DNA from: Nothopassalora personata
Taxonomy: Eukaryota > Ascomycota > Dothideomycetes > Mycosphaerellales > Mycosphaerellaceae
NCBI GenBank assembly: GCA_033816765.1
Contig: CM066291.1
Span: forward strand, 744,001-808,000
Reading direction: 5' to 3'
DNA: 64,000 nt
The notes beneath the pieces are model-generated. The model ran no database searches. It worked only from the letters and a program-made list of their open reading frames with translations, and was not told the origin of the DNA. Below, in pieces: positions 21,005 through 33,425 of this stretch (the stretch's first letter is position 1; every line of letters begins with the position of its first letter). The translations under genes and the position numbers were made by a program.

Positions 21005-22548
21005 GGCTAAGCTAGAGGCCAGGGCAGTGGTTGCGGTCGCTGGAGGGGTCCTGCTGTGTTGAAAGGTAAGTGATGTCTCACTCGCAGTACTGTGTTGAAG
21101 GGCTGGGTTGGCGCTTTCGGTGATGGTTGCGGTGGGCTCAAGGCACCTGGTCACGGTCCTCGGGTATCTCTCAGGGAGGTCGCGTAGGGCTTTTATCGTA
21201 GGTCGCTCTGGGTATCAAGTCCTATCCTGACTGTCGATGGATGATAGTCGCTATGGGCTCGAGTATGATATTGTCGCTTTGGGCCGTGCAAAGATGGTCA
21301 GATGATGCTCGAGGGAGCCTCCGTCGATGTTCGATAAGAGATCTAGGGATAGCTGAGGGGCACGGTAGGTGACACAGAAAGCTTGGTTTCCTTTCTATAC
21401 AGCTGCTCGGAAGTACATGCAGTGGGTGGAAGGTAGGCTGGTTGCAAGCCAGGCGTGCAGGGCAAGAGGCACCTGAAGTCGTCGGCAGGAAGGGCGTGTC
21501 TCAGGTGTCGCTAAGGATTATTGGGGGGGTTTTTTTTTCTTTGGCACGACCCAATGTGTCTTATGAGCAAGACTAGAGAAAGATGGGCCAGAGGTGCAAC
21601 GCCGTGGCGTAACGTAATGATTCGCTTCGGGTACTTATGGAGATGGGCTGCCAAGGACCACCAAGACAGAGACTTCTTGCGCTAACACACGCTCCGCTGC
21701 ATACTGGCGGCTGTACCCGACGGCGACAGTCGATGAGAGTGGTTGCAAGTCCGAAGCGTCAGATATAAGCGCTTCTAGCTGGGCTCACTGCAGCAATTCC
21801 ATGCGGTCGAGGGCCAGGTAACGTTAGTGATGCCTTCCCGCGCGTGGACCGTGGTCGTGCGAACAGATAGAACTAGGATGCAGACGGCGTTCCGACGAGC
21901 CTCCTCCACATGTTGTCGCGTGGACGCCACTACGAAGGTACCTCACCGTCCTTTAGCTCCTCCAGTCGCGGGGGGCAGCACACGCGATAAGTTCCGGGCA
22001 TCGGGATCTCCAGCGAATCAAGCTCACTCAGCAAATCCGAAGGCTGAATCCCAAGGCCCAGGGCAGGATATCATGAGTATTTGATGAGCAGACGTTCGAG
22101 ATGATCTAGCCACTCGAGATGCTTGGCAACATGCTCTCCCATCAACCAGGTTCGCGTTTCGCCTCTGCACCACGACTGATGCTGAAGCATTGCCGGTCGT
22201 ATCCTTGCCGGCTATAGAACTGCCGATACCCTGATGACATTCACTTGTTATTATACAAAGTGAAACCCAGGCCCCCCACCTTGAACGTTGAGCTCCCTTT
22301 AGCGTCACGTCACAGTGACAGCATTATTCAGCGATGGCGGAACATATCTCATCTCGCACTGCGCTGCTGTTCCGACAACTTCCGATCACCTTCTCGTGGA
22401 TGCCGCGGCTGTCGGCCGTCATTGCGTCACGCGTCGCGGGGCTTACATGCATTGCTAACACCGACAAAGCTACATGTATGGCGAGGACGAGCAACAGCCA
22501 CACAAGGAACACGATTCCGACAGTTGCACAGTATACCACGAAGTAGCT
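21005..22548. promoter_or_regulatory. Divergent promoter region between permease and Fe-ADH
   Basis: The 1.5-kb gap holds two outward promoters. A G7/T8 homopolymer junction lies near 21524-21540. Short frames are present, and an in-frame upstream ATG at 22474 (MYGEDEQQ...) could extend the Fe-ADH N-terminus. No other gene is supported. Confidence 0.5.
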
Positions 22549-23777
22549 ATGGCCAACATAACCGACTCCGTAACAGCCTCCGTAGGTCAGTGCCATCCAT
22601 CAAGCTCATCCGCGAGACAAAGCAATACAAATCCAAAGCTGTAGAATCGTCCCAGAGCCCACTCTCTGGTTTGTGGAAGCCGACACACCTCCAACGGCTC
22701 TACTATGGCCCGGATAGCGTGAAACGGCACCTTCTCGACTGCCTTCCCACCGACACGTCCAAGGCATTCATCCTCACGGGCAACTCGCTGGCGACCAAGA
22801 CTGGACTGATCAAGCAGGTGGAAGAACAGCTCGGGTCAAGACACGCACGCACTTTCAGCAAGATTGGACAGCATGCCCCTGCCAAGCAATTGGACGAGGC
22901 TACCGAGCTTGTCCTCAAGGACGAGACCATTGACACCATCGTCAGTGTTGGAGGTGGCTCGCCTATCGATTCGGCAAAAGCGATAAGCTACCGTCTGAAT
23001 GAGAAGGAGAAGGGCAAGTTCCTGTACCACATTACAATGCCAACAACGCTGAGCGCGGCCGAATGCACCCTTGGTGCTGGCTACACCAACGAGCAGGGCA
23101 TGAAGACCGGTGTCGCACATCCCGAGTTGGCACCACACGTTATCATCTACGATAGCAAGTTCGCGCTCGAGACACCACCTTGGCTATGGATGAGCACCGG
23201 CATGCGATCGATGGACCACGCGATGGAGCTGATGTACCACCCGACCTCGACGGAAATGCCCTGCAGACAGATGGCCCTCTCCGCTGCAGCGGGCCTGTTC
23301 GAGAATCTGCCCAAGTATAAGCAGAACCCCAAGGACGAGCAAGTCATCACCAAGCTCCAGCTGGCGGCGTTTGCTTCGCTTGGCTTCCTCGCACTCAACA
23401 TCAAGGGACCACTGGGTCTTTCGCACGCTTTGGGATATGCCCTCGGCTCACCCTACCAGATTCCGCACGGCATCACGTCGTGCTTGACACTGGGCCACGT
23501 CGTCAAGCTCAAGGCCCAGGCTTCTTCCGATGACGCCGCACAGCTTGCTCGGATGGCGCCGTTTATTGGAGTTGCCAAGTCTGGCGATGACAAGAAGGAT
23601 GCCATTGCCGTTGGTGATGCCATCTTGAAGCTGGTGCAAGACCTTGGCTTGAAGACTACCCTGACCGAGAAGGGTGTTGGTAAAGATCAGGTTCATACCA
23701 TTACGAAGCTGGCGACAAAACAGGAGTCAGGTCCGCAGTATGATGCTGTGAAGCGACTGGTGGAGAATTTGTACTAG
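22549..23777 (+). CDS. Iron-containing alcohol dehydrogenase / maleylacetate-reductase-like
   Basis: The long frame has no usable ATG near its start. A short first exon 22549-22585 (MANITDSVTASV) splices through GTCAGT...CTGTAG (59 bp) to 22645-23777, restoring phase and giving 389 aa. The Rossmann part contains the NAD-binding VSVGGGSPIDSAKAIS and MPTTLSAAECT. The C-terminal part contains STGMRSMDHAMELMY, LGLSHALGYALGSPYQIPHGITSCL, matching the His ligand region of type-III (iron) dehydrogenases. Where classical Fe-ADHs have Asp in the GMD motif this protein has Arg (GMR), as in maleylacetate-reductase-type members, so metal use may differ. It probably reduces an aldehyde, ketone or maleylacetate with NAD(P)H. 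The nested transposon starts 131 bp after its stop. Confidence 0.85.
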
Positions 23778-23908
23778 ACCACCGGTATTAATCTATCGAC
23801 AGCAGTAGGTATATTCAGCAATCTACGACCCAGACCCTTTGCAGCATCCGAGTGATGAAAGCACAGTATAGTGTCTAACGCGGCCCGCTCCACATTCCGG
23901 GTCCCTCA

Positions 23909-24084
23909 TGTTGTAAATAGGTATTTGACGAGTACAAGCTTCCAGATTGAAACGATAGGGTGGATTAGTAACCCTTATGAATTGCTACAAGGTGTGAGAC
24001 TATCTAGCTACAGAAAACAGTATGATATAGTGTGTGTGTGCTAAGTCCTGACTAACATAGACCTTGGTTACCTGATTCACAACA
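23909..24084 (-). repeat. 3' LTR of copia II (176 bp)
   Basis: Matches 38070-38245 in the same orientation over its full length without evident indels; differences are mainly C/T or G/A. Host target site CCTCA precedes it. Confidence 0.95.
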
Positions 24085-24094
24085 CTCCCCCTTT
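24085..24094 (-). other. Polypurine tract of copia II
   Basis: The minus strand reads AAAGGGGGAG directly before the TGTT start of the 3' LTR, the usual position of the plus-strand primer. It fixes the element's orientation. Confidence 0.8.
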
Positions 24095-24552
24095 AGACTA
24101 ACTACTATAAAGACAGTCTAATCAACTTGATATTACCTATGTTGCTATATTAGTCTCGAACACCTTTACTAGTTCCAGATACTAGGTTTCTGCTATAAGT
24201 AAGCACATGCTAAGGACAGTAATCTTATTGGATTTGTATATGCAAGAGACCTACTCTTAGATACACTTAGGCCTTATCTTTCCGCTTTTAGAAGTGAACA
24301 GAAGGTTCTCTCGGCTTAAGAAGGTCTAGCTAGGCAGCAACGCACAAACCTCGTAGGTACGTATAAAAGAAGCTAGTTCTTTACTAAACAATTCTCTCTG
24401 CTTTATACTACTTTATACCTCTCTTCCCACCTTTTTGAACTACTATACACTTATATACCCTAACAACTACTATATACACATTCTTAAAGCTTTTTAAGAA
24501 GCTTTTAGTAAGGTATGCTGCATATATAATAGTGTTTTAAGGGTGTTACTAA

Positions 24553-25725
24553 CTTGTAAGTAGCATTATAGTAGATGTTATTAAGTAGACTCCTATAAAC
24601 TAGTTTAGTAGTACTAGCAATGTCTTTAGTAGTAGATCTAGCTCTAGTAACGATTAAGATCCTAACAAGCGTCCTCCTAGTAATAGTAGAAAGGGTCTAC
24701 CTACATCTAGTAGGATCTCTAAGCGTAAGACCCTTATTAAGGCACTTAGACTAGTTAAGTAGATTATCAAGAGCAAGCGTAAGATTACTAAGAAGAATAT
24801 AACCTTGCAGCTTGCTATAGCATCCCTTAAGGTTGCCTTCTATAAGAAGAAGCTTCTAACCACTAAGGGTAGTATTACTAATCTGCCGAACTAGGGTTAG
24901 ATTAACGCGGCTACCTAGGATTTTAATTATATAACAGTTAACCCTTAAGGTCGTATTTCTAACACTATTACTATAAACCTTAATAGTGGTTAGAACTACC
25001 TTCCTACCTTATAGGCTTCCGCTATAGACTATCTTATACAGCACTTCGGCAGCGCCTACAACCGCTATAAGGAGAGATCTAACCTTCCCTTTTCTAGCTA
25101 CTACACTATTCTAGGATGGTTTAAGGGCTGCTGTACTAACTACGCTCTTAACAATTATTACGATAAGTGTAGCTTCTTCTCTCTACGGACCCTATAGTAG
25201 AGTGCCGCTAGTCTATCTAGAACCTACTAGCAGCCTAGTGTAGGTTATACTCGCTCCGCTAGTGCTACATTCTAGGGTAGTATATAGTATAGTCGATCTC
25301 CTCCTATTATACGTAGTAGTCCTCTACGTAAGGGCTTCCTATCTCTAGTTCTATACTCTCCTAGCATAAGTACCTCTAGATATAGTCTTTAGATGCTACC
25401 TACCTAGCTCATTCCTAGCGATGTAGACTAGCGCCTAAGCATCCCTAGGGCTCCTAGTAATGGTTCTAGAACTGTCCTCCTAGAGCTTCGCCTCCTATTC
25501 TCTAACTCCCTCTCTTAGGATAAGGTTACTACCTTAATTCGTTAGTTCCTACAGCGCTTAGGCACTGATAATAACTTTTAGGAGGGTGCTATATTGAACT
25601 CGAGTTCCTATAAGAGGGGTTCTAGAGGCTCTAGTAGTTTTGGTAGTAAGTAGTAGTCTAGATAGTGTACTTACATTAGGTCTTAGTAATTTAGTTAGGG
25701 CTAAAGGATAAAATGGCCGTTATAA
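24553..25725 (+). pseudogene. RIP relic of an antisense accessory ORF in copia II
   Basis: On the plus strand, opposite to the element, one frame (in register with 24661, 25021, 25381 and 25681) is open for about 1.17 kb apart from TAG/TAA codons, with no TGA and no frameshift in the parts read. It lies between pol and the 3' LTR. The N-terminal third is Lys/Arg-rich (KITKKN, YKKKLLTT), followed by AIDYLIQHFGSAYNRYKERS and a Ser-rich tail. I recognise no family. The position outside gag-pol and the clean relic frame suggest a genuine extra gene of this element, or a captured host gene, before RIP. Confidence 0.5.
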
Positions 25726-25999
25726 GCAAGGGCGGTCTACTTCTCTATTTCCTTTTATTTTATTACTATAGCTCCCCTAAATTAGAGTCTATAATAATGA
25801 ACTAGATCTTGCCTTAAAAGGCGGTTCTAAAGCAGGCCTCTCTACAGTCTAGTTGTATAAGCATAGCAAGATATGTAATACCCTAAATAAATCTAGCCCT
25901 TAAGGCTAATAAATAAAAACTTTCCTCTACTGTCTCTAAACAAATAAGATATTGCTTTATAAATACTTGTAAACAAATAAAGGTCTTGCTATATACAAA

Positions 26000-27560
26000 T
26001 AAAAGTGTAGTTAGTCTCTAGAAGCCTTCCTTAGAGAATGTAGTTTAGTGACTTTAGCTTTGTAAGCTAATCTATAAGCTATTGTATAGTAGGGATATAC
26101 TTAACTACAATTAAGCCTTCTTTATAAACATATCTACAAAAATGGTTCCTTAGTCTAACATGCTTAGTTCTTCTGTAGTTAGTATAATCTCTAACTAGCT
26201 TAATAGTAGACTAGTTGTCTACAAAGATCTTAAAGGCTTAAGCTTTATAGTTAGTTATTTTCTAGGTTTTATAGAGTAGATTTCTTAACTACATTACTTC
26301 CCTATAGCATTTAGTCAAGGCTATATACTCTGCTTTAGTGCTTAATAGCACTATCTCCTTCTATAGGTTAGATTTCTAGATAATAGGACTTCTAGCTATT
26401 TTGACTAGGAGTCCTAAGGTTAATCTGCCTATTAGATCTCTAGAGAAATTAGAGTCTGTGTAGATCTCTAGCTTTAGGGATTGTGTTTTTCTAAAGATTA
26501 GGCACTTGTTAATTGTTCTAGCAATGTATCTCTAAACATGCTTTGCTATAGCAATATGTTCTGCTAAAGGATTAGCTAAGAATTTAGCTAGGTGGTTTAT
26601 TGCATAGGAGATATCTAGCCTAGTCTAGTTAGCTAGGTACTAGAGTTCCCTAATTAATGTGTTAAACAGATTGTAATCCTATATGTTGCATTGCTCTTTA
26701 TAAGCTTTATATAGGCGGTTAAGGGAATACTTAACACTTTTAGCTAAGTCTAGGCTATGTTTCTAAAGTTTCTCTAAAGCATAGTGCTTTTAGGAGACAT
26801 AGAGATCTCTATTCTTTTTACTCTTTAGTTATATGCCTAGGAAAAGGTTAGTATTAACAGTTTTGATAGAGTACTTCTTCTTTAGTCTAGCAATGAACTT
26901 GTTAATCTTCTAATTACTGTCGCTAAAGATCTAAAAGTCATCTATATATAGGAGAACTAAAAGATTCTCCCCCTAAAAAAGACATGTATTAGAATTAAGT
27001 CTCTTTAGGCCTAATTCTTCTAGAGCTTCCTTGGCATTATAGTACTAGAGGTTTGTAGCTTGTTTTAATCTATATAGTCCCTTCTTGATTTCTAGGACTT
27101 TGTTAGATAGATCTTTCTTAATAAGTTCTGCCCCTTCTAGTAGTTTAATATATAAAGGTCTGTTAATGTTAGGGTTTATAAATGCTGTTTCAATATTAAT
27201 CTATCTCCTCTTCTAGCTAAGAACTGTGTATAGGGCTAGGAGAATCCTGCTTATTAGTGGCCTTAGGGTTAGAGCAAAGGTTTTAATATAGTCTATCCCT
27301 TGCTTTTAAGTAAACCTCTTTACTACCTATCTAGCTCTACGCTTCTTAATGGACCTATTAGGAAGATACTTATAGTGTAGGACCTATTTTCCTATAAGTA
27401 GTTTCCTACCCTTAGGGACTTTCTATAATAGGATCTATACAATATATTCTGTGTCTTCTAAGGAGTTGAATTCCTTTCTAATTGCCCTAATCTATTTAGC
27501 TCTATTAGGTCTGTTTAATGCTTTAGTTAGGGTAGCAGGATCTACAAGCTTCCCCTTCTT
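26000..27560 (-). pseudogene. copia II RT/RNase H relic
   Basis: Minus-strand reading gives RNase H (KAEYIALTKCYREVMWL near 26330, then VDNQSTIKLV near 26210) and reverse transcriptase with the catalytic YIDDF near 26940. Stops are of the TAG/TAA type expected from RIP. No intact frame remains. Confidence 0.8.
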
Positions 27561-27826
27561 TATATTATCTATAGCTATTACAGCGAATACTTTCTTAAGT
27601 TTACTATAATTATAATAGGATCTGTTCTATCTTAAACTTCTCCTAGTTAGCTTAGGATAGACCTTAGCTTGTTTAGTCTTTATAGGCTTATAAGTCCTAT
27701 CTCTCTTCCTCTTACTAATGTGTAGGGTAGGGTAGAATAGTGTTATAGCCTAATTAGGGTCTTCTTACATAGCTAGGGCTGTATCTTCTTAGTGTAGCTC
27801 TTTAGACTATAAAGTCTAAGGCTTAT

Positions 27827-27892
27827 GCTCTATAGGGGATTGTTCCTAGAGCTAGGTGTACTCTATAGGAGATTGTTCCTAGAGCTAGGTGT
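27827..27892. repeat. 33-bp tandem repeat in copia II, third unit displaced by gypsy B
   Basis: Two 33-bp units lie at 27827-27859 and 27860-27892 (CTCTATAGG...CTAGGTGT). A third, 34956-34988, lies on the other side of the nested gypsy. The unit length equals 11 codons, so it may have been an in-frame repeat in the linker between integrase and RT. The gypsy integrated exactly at a unit boundary, duplicating GGTGT. Confidence 0.85.
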
Positions 27893-28279
27893 TGTTATTG
27901 TCTCGTTCTAGGGCTAGTCTCAAAAGAGAGATAAGTTAAGTTACGTAGCGGTATTATTCTTTAGAGAGGCTAAAGTAAGCTAAGCGAAGATGAATGATAG
28001 GAATAAGAGTTATATTCCAATTAGTGAGATAGTAACATAAGTTGAACGTATTAGAACTATAAGGGTTTCTAGCGTTCCTAAATACAAAGGAGATTCGCGG
28101 CGTAGAGCCTATAGCTTAGTATAATCACCTTAATTAGTCCTACTAAGCATACTAATTACACTGATCAGTCCGTGAAGTGATTAGTGTCACGTGCGTCTAG
28201 ATGATTAGTATTACGTGTTTCTAAGTAATTAGTGTTTCGTGTGTCTAGTCGGGGCTGCCGTTTAGACCGAACCGTAACA
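27893..28279 (-). repeat. 3' LTR of gypsy B (387 bp)
   Basis: Same length as 34385-34771. Most differences are transitions in CA/TA or TG/TA context, as expected from RIP after insertion. It contains three degenerate copies of a unit carrying CACGTG-like boxes (about 28175-28250). Confidence 0.95.
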
Positions 28280-28370
28280 CTATCCCCCTTCTAGCCTAGC
28301 TTAGTCCCTTAAGCTTACTTATAACGAACGGTATCCTCTATGTATTCGCGTATAGCTTCTTCCCTTTACG

Positions 28371-28928
28371 ATGCCTATCTACCAACGCCCTTCTAGCACC
28401 ATCCGTCGCCGCCGTCTCTACGAGTTCGTTAAATCCGCGGGAGAAGTTATAGTTAAGAAATGCTTAACGTGTAAAAAGCATAGTCGCGTATACAAGGTGC
28501 ACATTCGTTCCGGGAAGTGTAGTGAGTGTCTTCGTCGCGGCTAAAGGTGCGATATAAGAGTAACTTAGTCGGAGTTTAAGAGGTTAGTAGAGGAGAAGGC
28601 TCGTCTTCGTTAGAAAATCTAGGAGTCTCGGTCCGCTTAGGAGGAGGCGATACGGGTTTATAAGAAGGCTCTCGAGGATCTGAAGATTGCTCGCGCGCGC
28701 GAGGAGCGCTTACGTTAGCAGATGGATCTAGTAGATCGTCGTGCCGAGGAGGCGATTTCCGTTAAGGAAAGGGAGATCGAGGAGTAGGAGATAGAAGAGG
28801 CTTCTTTGCTTCCTTCGGATATCCCTTGTAAGGGTCTAGCTCTTAACTTGTTACTAGGCATATAGGGTGCTGTTAAGGGTCTCGGTAACGAGTTCTAGGA
28901 GGTACCCGAACTACTCCCTACTAGTTAA
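28371..28928 (+). pseudogene. RIP relic of antisense ORF in gypsy B: Cys-rich plus coiled coil
   Basis: From ATG 28371 a plus-strand frame of 185 codons runs to a final TAA at 28926-28928, broken only by TAG/TAA codons. Residues 31-59 carry Cys in CX2CX15CX2CX5C spacing (CLTCKK...KCSECLRRG), like a zinc-binding module. Residues about 70-150 are a heptad-rich, Glu/Arg/Lys-rich coiled coil (EEAIRVYKKALEDLKIARAR). It lies between pol and the 3' LTR, opposite to the element, the same place as the extra frame in copia II. Antisense accessory ORFs are known in some fungal gypsy elements, for example in Botrytis. Function unknown; now dead. Confidence 0.65.
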
Positions 28929-28989
28929 CTTATAGGTCTTTGTTTTTCTTATAATATTCTCGGATCTTTTGTTAACAGTTTTATAGGTT

Positions 28990-31900
28990 CTTTTCTAGTT
29001 CCTAGGTATTTTCTAATTCGTCGTATTCTTTCTATTTAACAAGGTATCGCTAACCTTTCTTATCTAGGATTCTTTCGACTTCGAATTCGTTTTCTGCTTC
29101 CGGTTCGAAATAGAAGCTCTCCTAGTAGGGTGTTTCGGCGTCTACGGGTTCCAACTTAGAGATATAGAAGACTAGGTAGATTCTTACGTCTAGTAGTAGT
29201 CGTAGGCGGTAGTTAACTAGTCCTATAACTTTATCGATAAAAAATAGTCCGACCTTAACGTAATCTAGTTTCTTAGTCTATCTTCTTGTTCTCAAGTTTT
29301 TTATAAGGAGATAGACCTTATCTCCCTCTTTTAGTAGAGGTGCCATTTTTCTCGTGTCCTACCGTTGTTGAGATAGTTTATGTTATGTATCTTCGATCGC
29401 CTTACGTGTTTCTTTATACACTTCCTTAAGAGTATCCGTCGTTACGATTGCTCTTTCGGCTTATGGGTAGGATCTAGGTGTTCTAAATAGGTTAGGATCT
29501 TTACTAAAGTTCGCATAAAATGGTGTCGTTAAAGTTGTCTCTAATTTGTGGTTGTTTAGTGCAATCTGCGCTATTAGCAGTAATAAGACCTAGTTATCTT
29601 ATGCATAATTGATGTAGTATCGTAGGTATTGTTCTAGCGTTTAATTCATCCTTTCGGTTTGTCCGTCTATTTCCGGATAATATGCTATTAACAGCTTATG
29701 TTTAATTCCGATCGTTCCTATGAGCGTCTTCTAGTAGTTTAATGTAAATAGCTTATCTCTGTCCGTTATAAACGCTTAAGGGAATCCGTAGTATCGGATA
29801 AGTCTGTCTAGTACGAGGTATCCGAGCTACTCTACATTGTACGTTTCTAATGTAGGAATAAAGTGTACGTATTTCGTAAGTCTATTAACCATAACTAGTA
29901 TTATGTCGTATGGTTGTTTCGTAACTTAATCTCTTAACGGTAGGAGTTTCGTAATAAAGTCTATTATGACTTCGTCCTATAGTTTTGTCGGTAGTGTCCT
30001 AAACTGTAGGTGACCGTATTTTGTATGTCTCGTAGCCTTATTTTGTTAGCAGTGTACGCATTGTTTAATGTAGCGTAATACCTTAAGTCTTATTTATAGA
30101 AATAAGAAGCTGCGCTATATTAGGTCTATTGTTTTTAAAGTTCTAGGGTGTCTATAAGTTAGTCCGTCGTGATGTTATCGTATGCATTCTTCTTCTCGAT
30201 CCTTAGGTACTTAGTATTTTCCTTACGATATAGGGAATTGTTCGTCCCTATCGCCTAATATCCGTACGATATTGTTAAATTCTCTTATGTTAGTACTAAG
30301 ACTTCCGTCGGGGTTCGTCTTTAATATCTTATATTGCACTGGTTCTTTTTCTTCTATGTAGTCGCTTCTTCGGCTTAGCGCGTCGGCGCGGCCATTCTCT
30401 CGTCCTAGAGTATATTTAATTTCGAACTTATACTGTCCTAGCAGCTCCGACTAGCGGGCTTGCCTTCGGGTAAGTTCTTTCGTCGTCGTAAAGTACGTAA
30501 GATTCTTATAGTTAGAAAGAATCGTTAACTTCGGTAGGCCCTCGACATATACTCTCTAATGTTGCATAGTAGTAACAATGGCTAGAAGCTCTTTATTATA
30601 GATGTCGTAGTTCTGTTCCGCTATAGTCATTTTCCGGGAGTAATAGGCTACTAGGTGTCTCTATCCATCGTGTGTCTACGTTAGACACGCGCCTATTACT
30701 ATATTAGACGTATCGGTCTCAATGTAGACTTCCTTACTACTATCGAATAATCGAAGCGTAGGGGCTAAAGCGCATTGTTCCTTAAGTTTCTTAAATGCTT
30801 TAGTCTATTCCTTTCCCTATTTCTAAGTAACGTCCTTTCTCGTAAGCATCGTTATTAGTGCTGCTATTTTCGCGTAGTCCTTAATGAATTTCCGGTTGTA
30901 GTTCGCTAGTCTAAGGAATGATTGTACGTCCTTAACTGTTTTTAGTTCTAGCTACTCTCTAATTAACTATGTCTTCGCAGGGTCGATCGTTATCCCTATA
31001 GTGCTAATAATAAAGCCTAAGAATTTAACTTCTTTCTTGTAAAATTCGCATTTCTCGGGTGCCGTCTTGAATCCTAATTACGTAAGTCGTTCGAAGACGT
31101 CCTAGACTTGTTTTATGTGTTCCTATAGGGATCCTTTTATGTAGACTAGTATGTCGTCTATGTAGGCGATAACGTATACGTCGAGTAGGTCTCTAAGTGT
31201 TTCGTTTACAAGGTCCTAGCAGGATGCGGGTGCGTTAGTTAATCCTATTAGTATAACTAAGAATTCGTAGAGTCCGTATCTTATTCTAAAAGCGGTTTTC
31301 CATTCTTCTCCTTCTACTATTCGTATAGTATAGAAGGCATCTCGTAGATTAATCTTCGTGTACTAGTCCGATCTGGTTAATCTATCCTATGCTTCTTCGA
31401 TGTTAGGTAGCGGGTATCGGTTCTTAATCGTGATCTCGTTTAACTTCCTATAGTCTTGTGCGAGTCGTAACTTCCCGTTTACTTTTAGAACGAACATACA
31501 TAGAGTTCCTGCACTTAAGGTGGATCTTCTTATCTATCCTTTAGCTAGCTTCTCCTTTAGCTATTCTCGTAGGGTCTGTAGCTCTTTCTTAGACATTTAA
31601 TATAGGGGTCCCTATAGAGGCTCTTTCCCTAGCTAAATGTTAATCTTATGATCCTATAGGCGGTGCTTAGGTAAGGCGGTTTTGCCTCTCTCCTCTTTAA
31701 AGAGTCGCGACTACTTGCGATACTCCTTAGGAATACTTAACTCTAAGATGTTAGTATTCTTCGATAGTACGTTACTTCTATCACTTCTAGTGACTTCGTA
31801 ACCCGGCGGCCCTACGCTAGTGTCTATCCCGGTCGAAGGTGGTTCTTTTGTCCTTCTAGTCGGCGTAAGCTATATCTCGTTTAGCTGTTTCCTTGCCTTA

Positions 31901-33420
31901 TCTACTAGTGAACGCTACTACTACGTAGGCTAAATGTCGACAACGCAATTGCATTCCCTAAATGTAAGTACTCCTCTTCTCTAGTCGATTACTAGATTGT
32001 GCTTTCTCAACTAAGGTATACCTAATACTATGTTATAACTGGCTATATTAGTAACATCTAAGGTAATATTCTCGTAGTACTATTAGATAGCTAGTAGTAA
32101 TAGTATCGTCTCCTATTCTACGCTAGGTAACGATGATCCGTTTACCGCGATTAACTCGTAACCCTATTTCTTCTTTAGGGTAGCTAACCCGTTTCTTCTT
32201 GTGAAAGACTCGGAGATAAAATTCCCCGCTACTCCTAAGTCGATTATAACACTAGTCTTATGTCCGTTAACGATTGCTTGTGTCTAGAAAACTGTGTTTA
32301 ATGTCGATGCATAAGCCTAAGTATTGCATAACTCCCTCCGGTCGCTTATTCCTAGGGAGCTAATCCTTTTCCCGAATAGTATGTAGTTCGCTATACTTCG
32401 TACCTAGAGGCTTCGGCTAGAACCTGTAGCCCGTTGCCCTATGTCTACACTTATAGTCTATTACGTTCCTAGATCTTCTACGTTTCTAAGTAGAGTGCGC
32501 GTACGTGTTGCACTATGTTGCGTAATTCATTCGATATAAATGTTCCTAACGGTATAAGATATCCGGTTCCTATTATTCGGCTTCCTATCGGTAGTCGTTC
32601 TATAACGGTGGTTGCTAGATTCTCGGTTGTTTCCATAAGTGGGTATCCCTAGGCTATGCCTCGTAGGGTGTCGAGTGTTTTGTTAAACTTAATAGAATGT
32701 AGCTTCCTTCGTCTACCTATCTTAGGTAGGAATTCCTCGTGCCTTCTTTATAGGTAGATAATCATGTCGTACAGTTTCTTAGGTGCATCTACCGTGAAGG
32801 TAAGTTGTTCGTTATCGTCGTTAGTATCGCTCTCTTCTCCTTCGGAGGAATCTTCTTCGCTTAATTCTTCCGGATCCTATTCTTCCTCGATGGTATCTAG
32901 CCCGGTAGTTTCTTAACTTTCTTCCTATGGTTCTAGTAACTATGATCCGTTCCATCCTAGGTCCTGATTTTCTTTATCGCTTCTATCTTTGTTAAAGTAG
33001 GATTCATTGATGTCTACTTCTCTAAGCGTAGCGTTTTGCCTATGCGTCGCTCCTAGGGTTCCTCGTAGTTACTAAGGCTAATACCCTGCGCCTAATTTCG
33101 CGGCGTAGTGGATTTAACACGAGTCTTAGTAACAGAATCGCTAATGAAGGCTTCTATAACTATTTTGAGACTCGGATTCGGTCTCGTAGTCGACTCTTCG
33201 TGTTATTATGTTGAACTGTCGTGGTTAGTTCTTCGTATTAAATGGAATAACTACTATTTGCTGCCTATAGTATCCTCCTCGTCCTTCTAAGGGGTCTAGG
33301 AGAGGCGTCGTGCTTCTATTGTTAGCTCTCTCCTCTACTCTCCAAGTATAGTCGGTATCTCCTCGAGATCTAACGCTACTCTTAGATTTACTAGTTCGGG
33401 GTTGCATTATATTGAATTAC
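28990..33420 (-). pseudogene. gypsy B pol relic (PR-RT-RH-INT-chromodomain)
   Basis: Minus-strand reading shows a chromodomain start (EVERILDKKG near 29060) preceded by SKLEPVDAETPY and a GDKVYLL-type integrase tail. RNase H lies near 30550-30780 and RT with YIDDILVY near 31150. A decayed protease lies near 32000-32250. Every segment has RIP stops and missense changes. Confidence 0.82.
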
Positions 33421-33425
33421 TCGCG

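Noticed and set aside
22245..22548. N-terminal extension of the Fe-ADH frame from 22245
   Set aside because: The extension opens without ATG, is Arg/Ser-rich and unlike the family. A short spliced exon from 22549 restores phase and a natural N-terminus.
28175..28250. LTR repeats as a CRISPR-like array
   Set aside because: Units are adjacent with no unique spacers and lie inside a retrotransposon LTR in a eukaryote.
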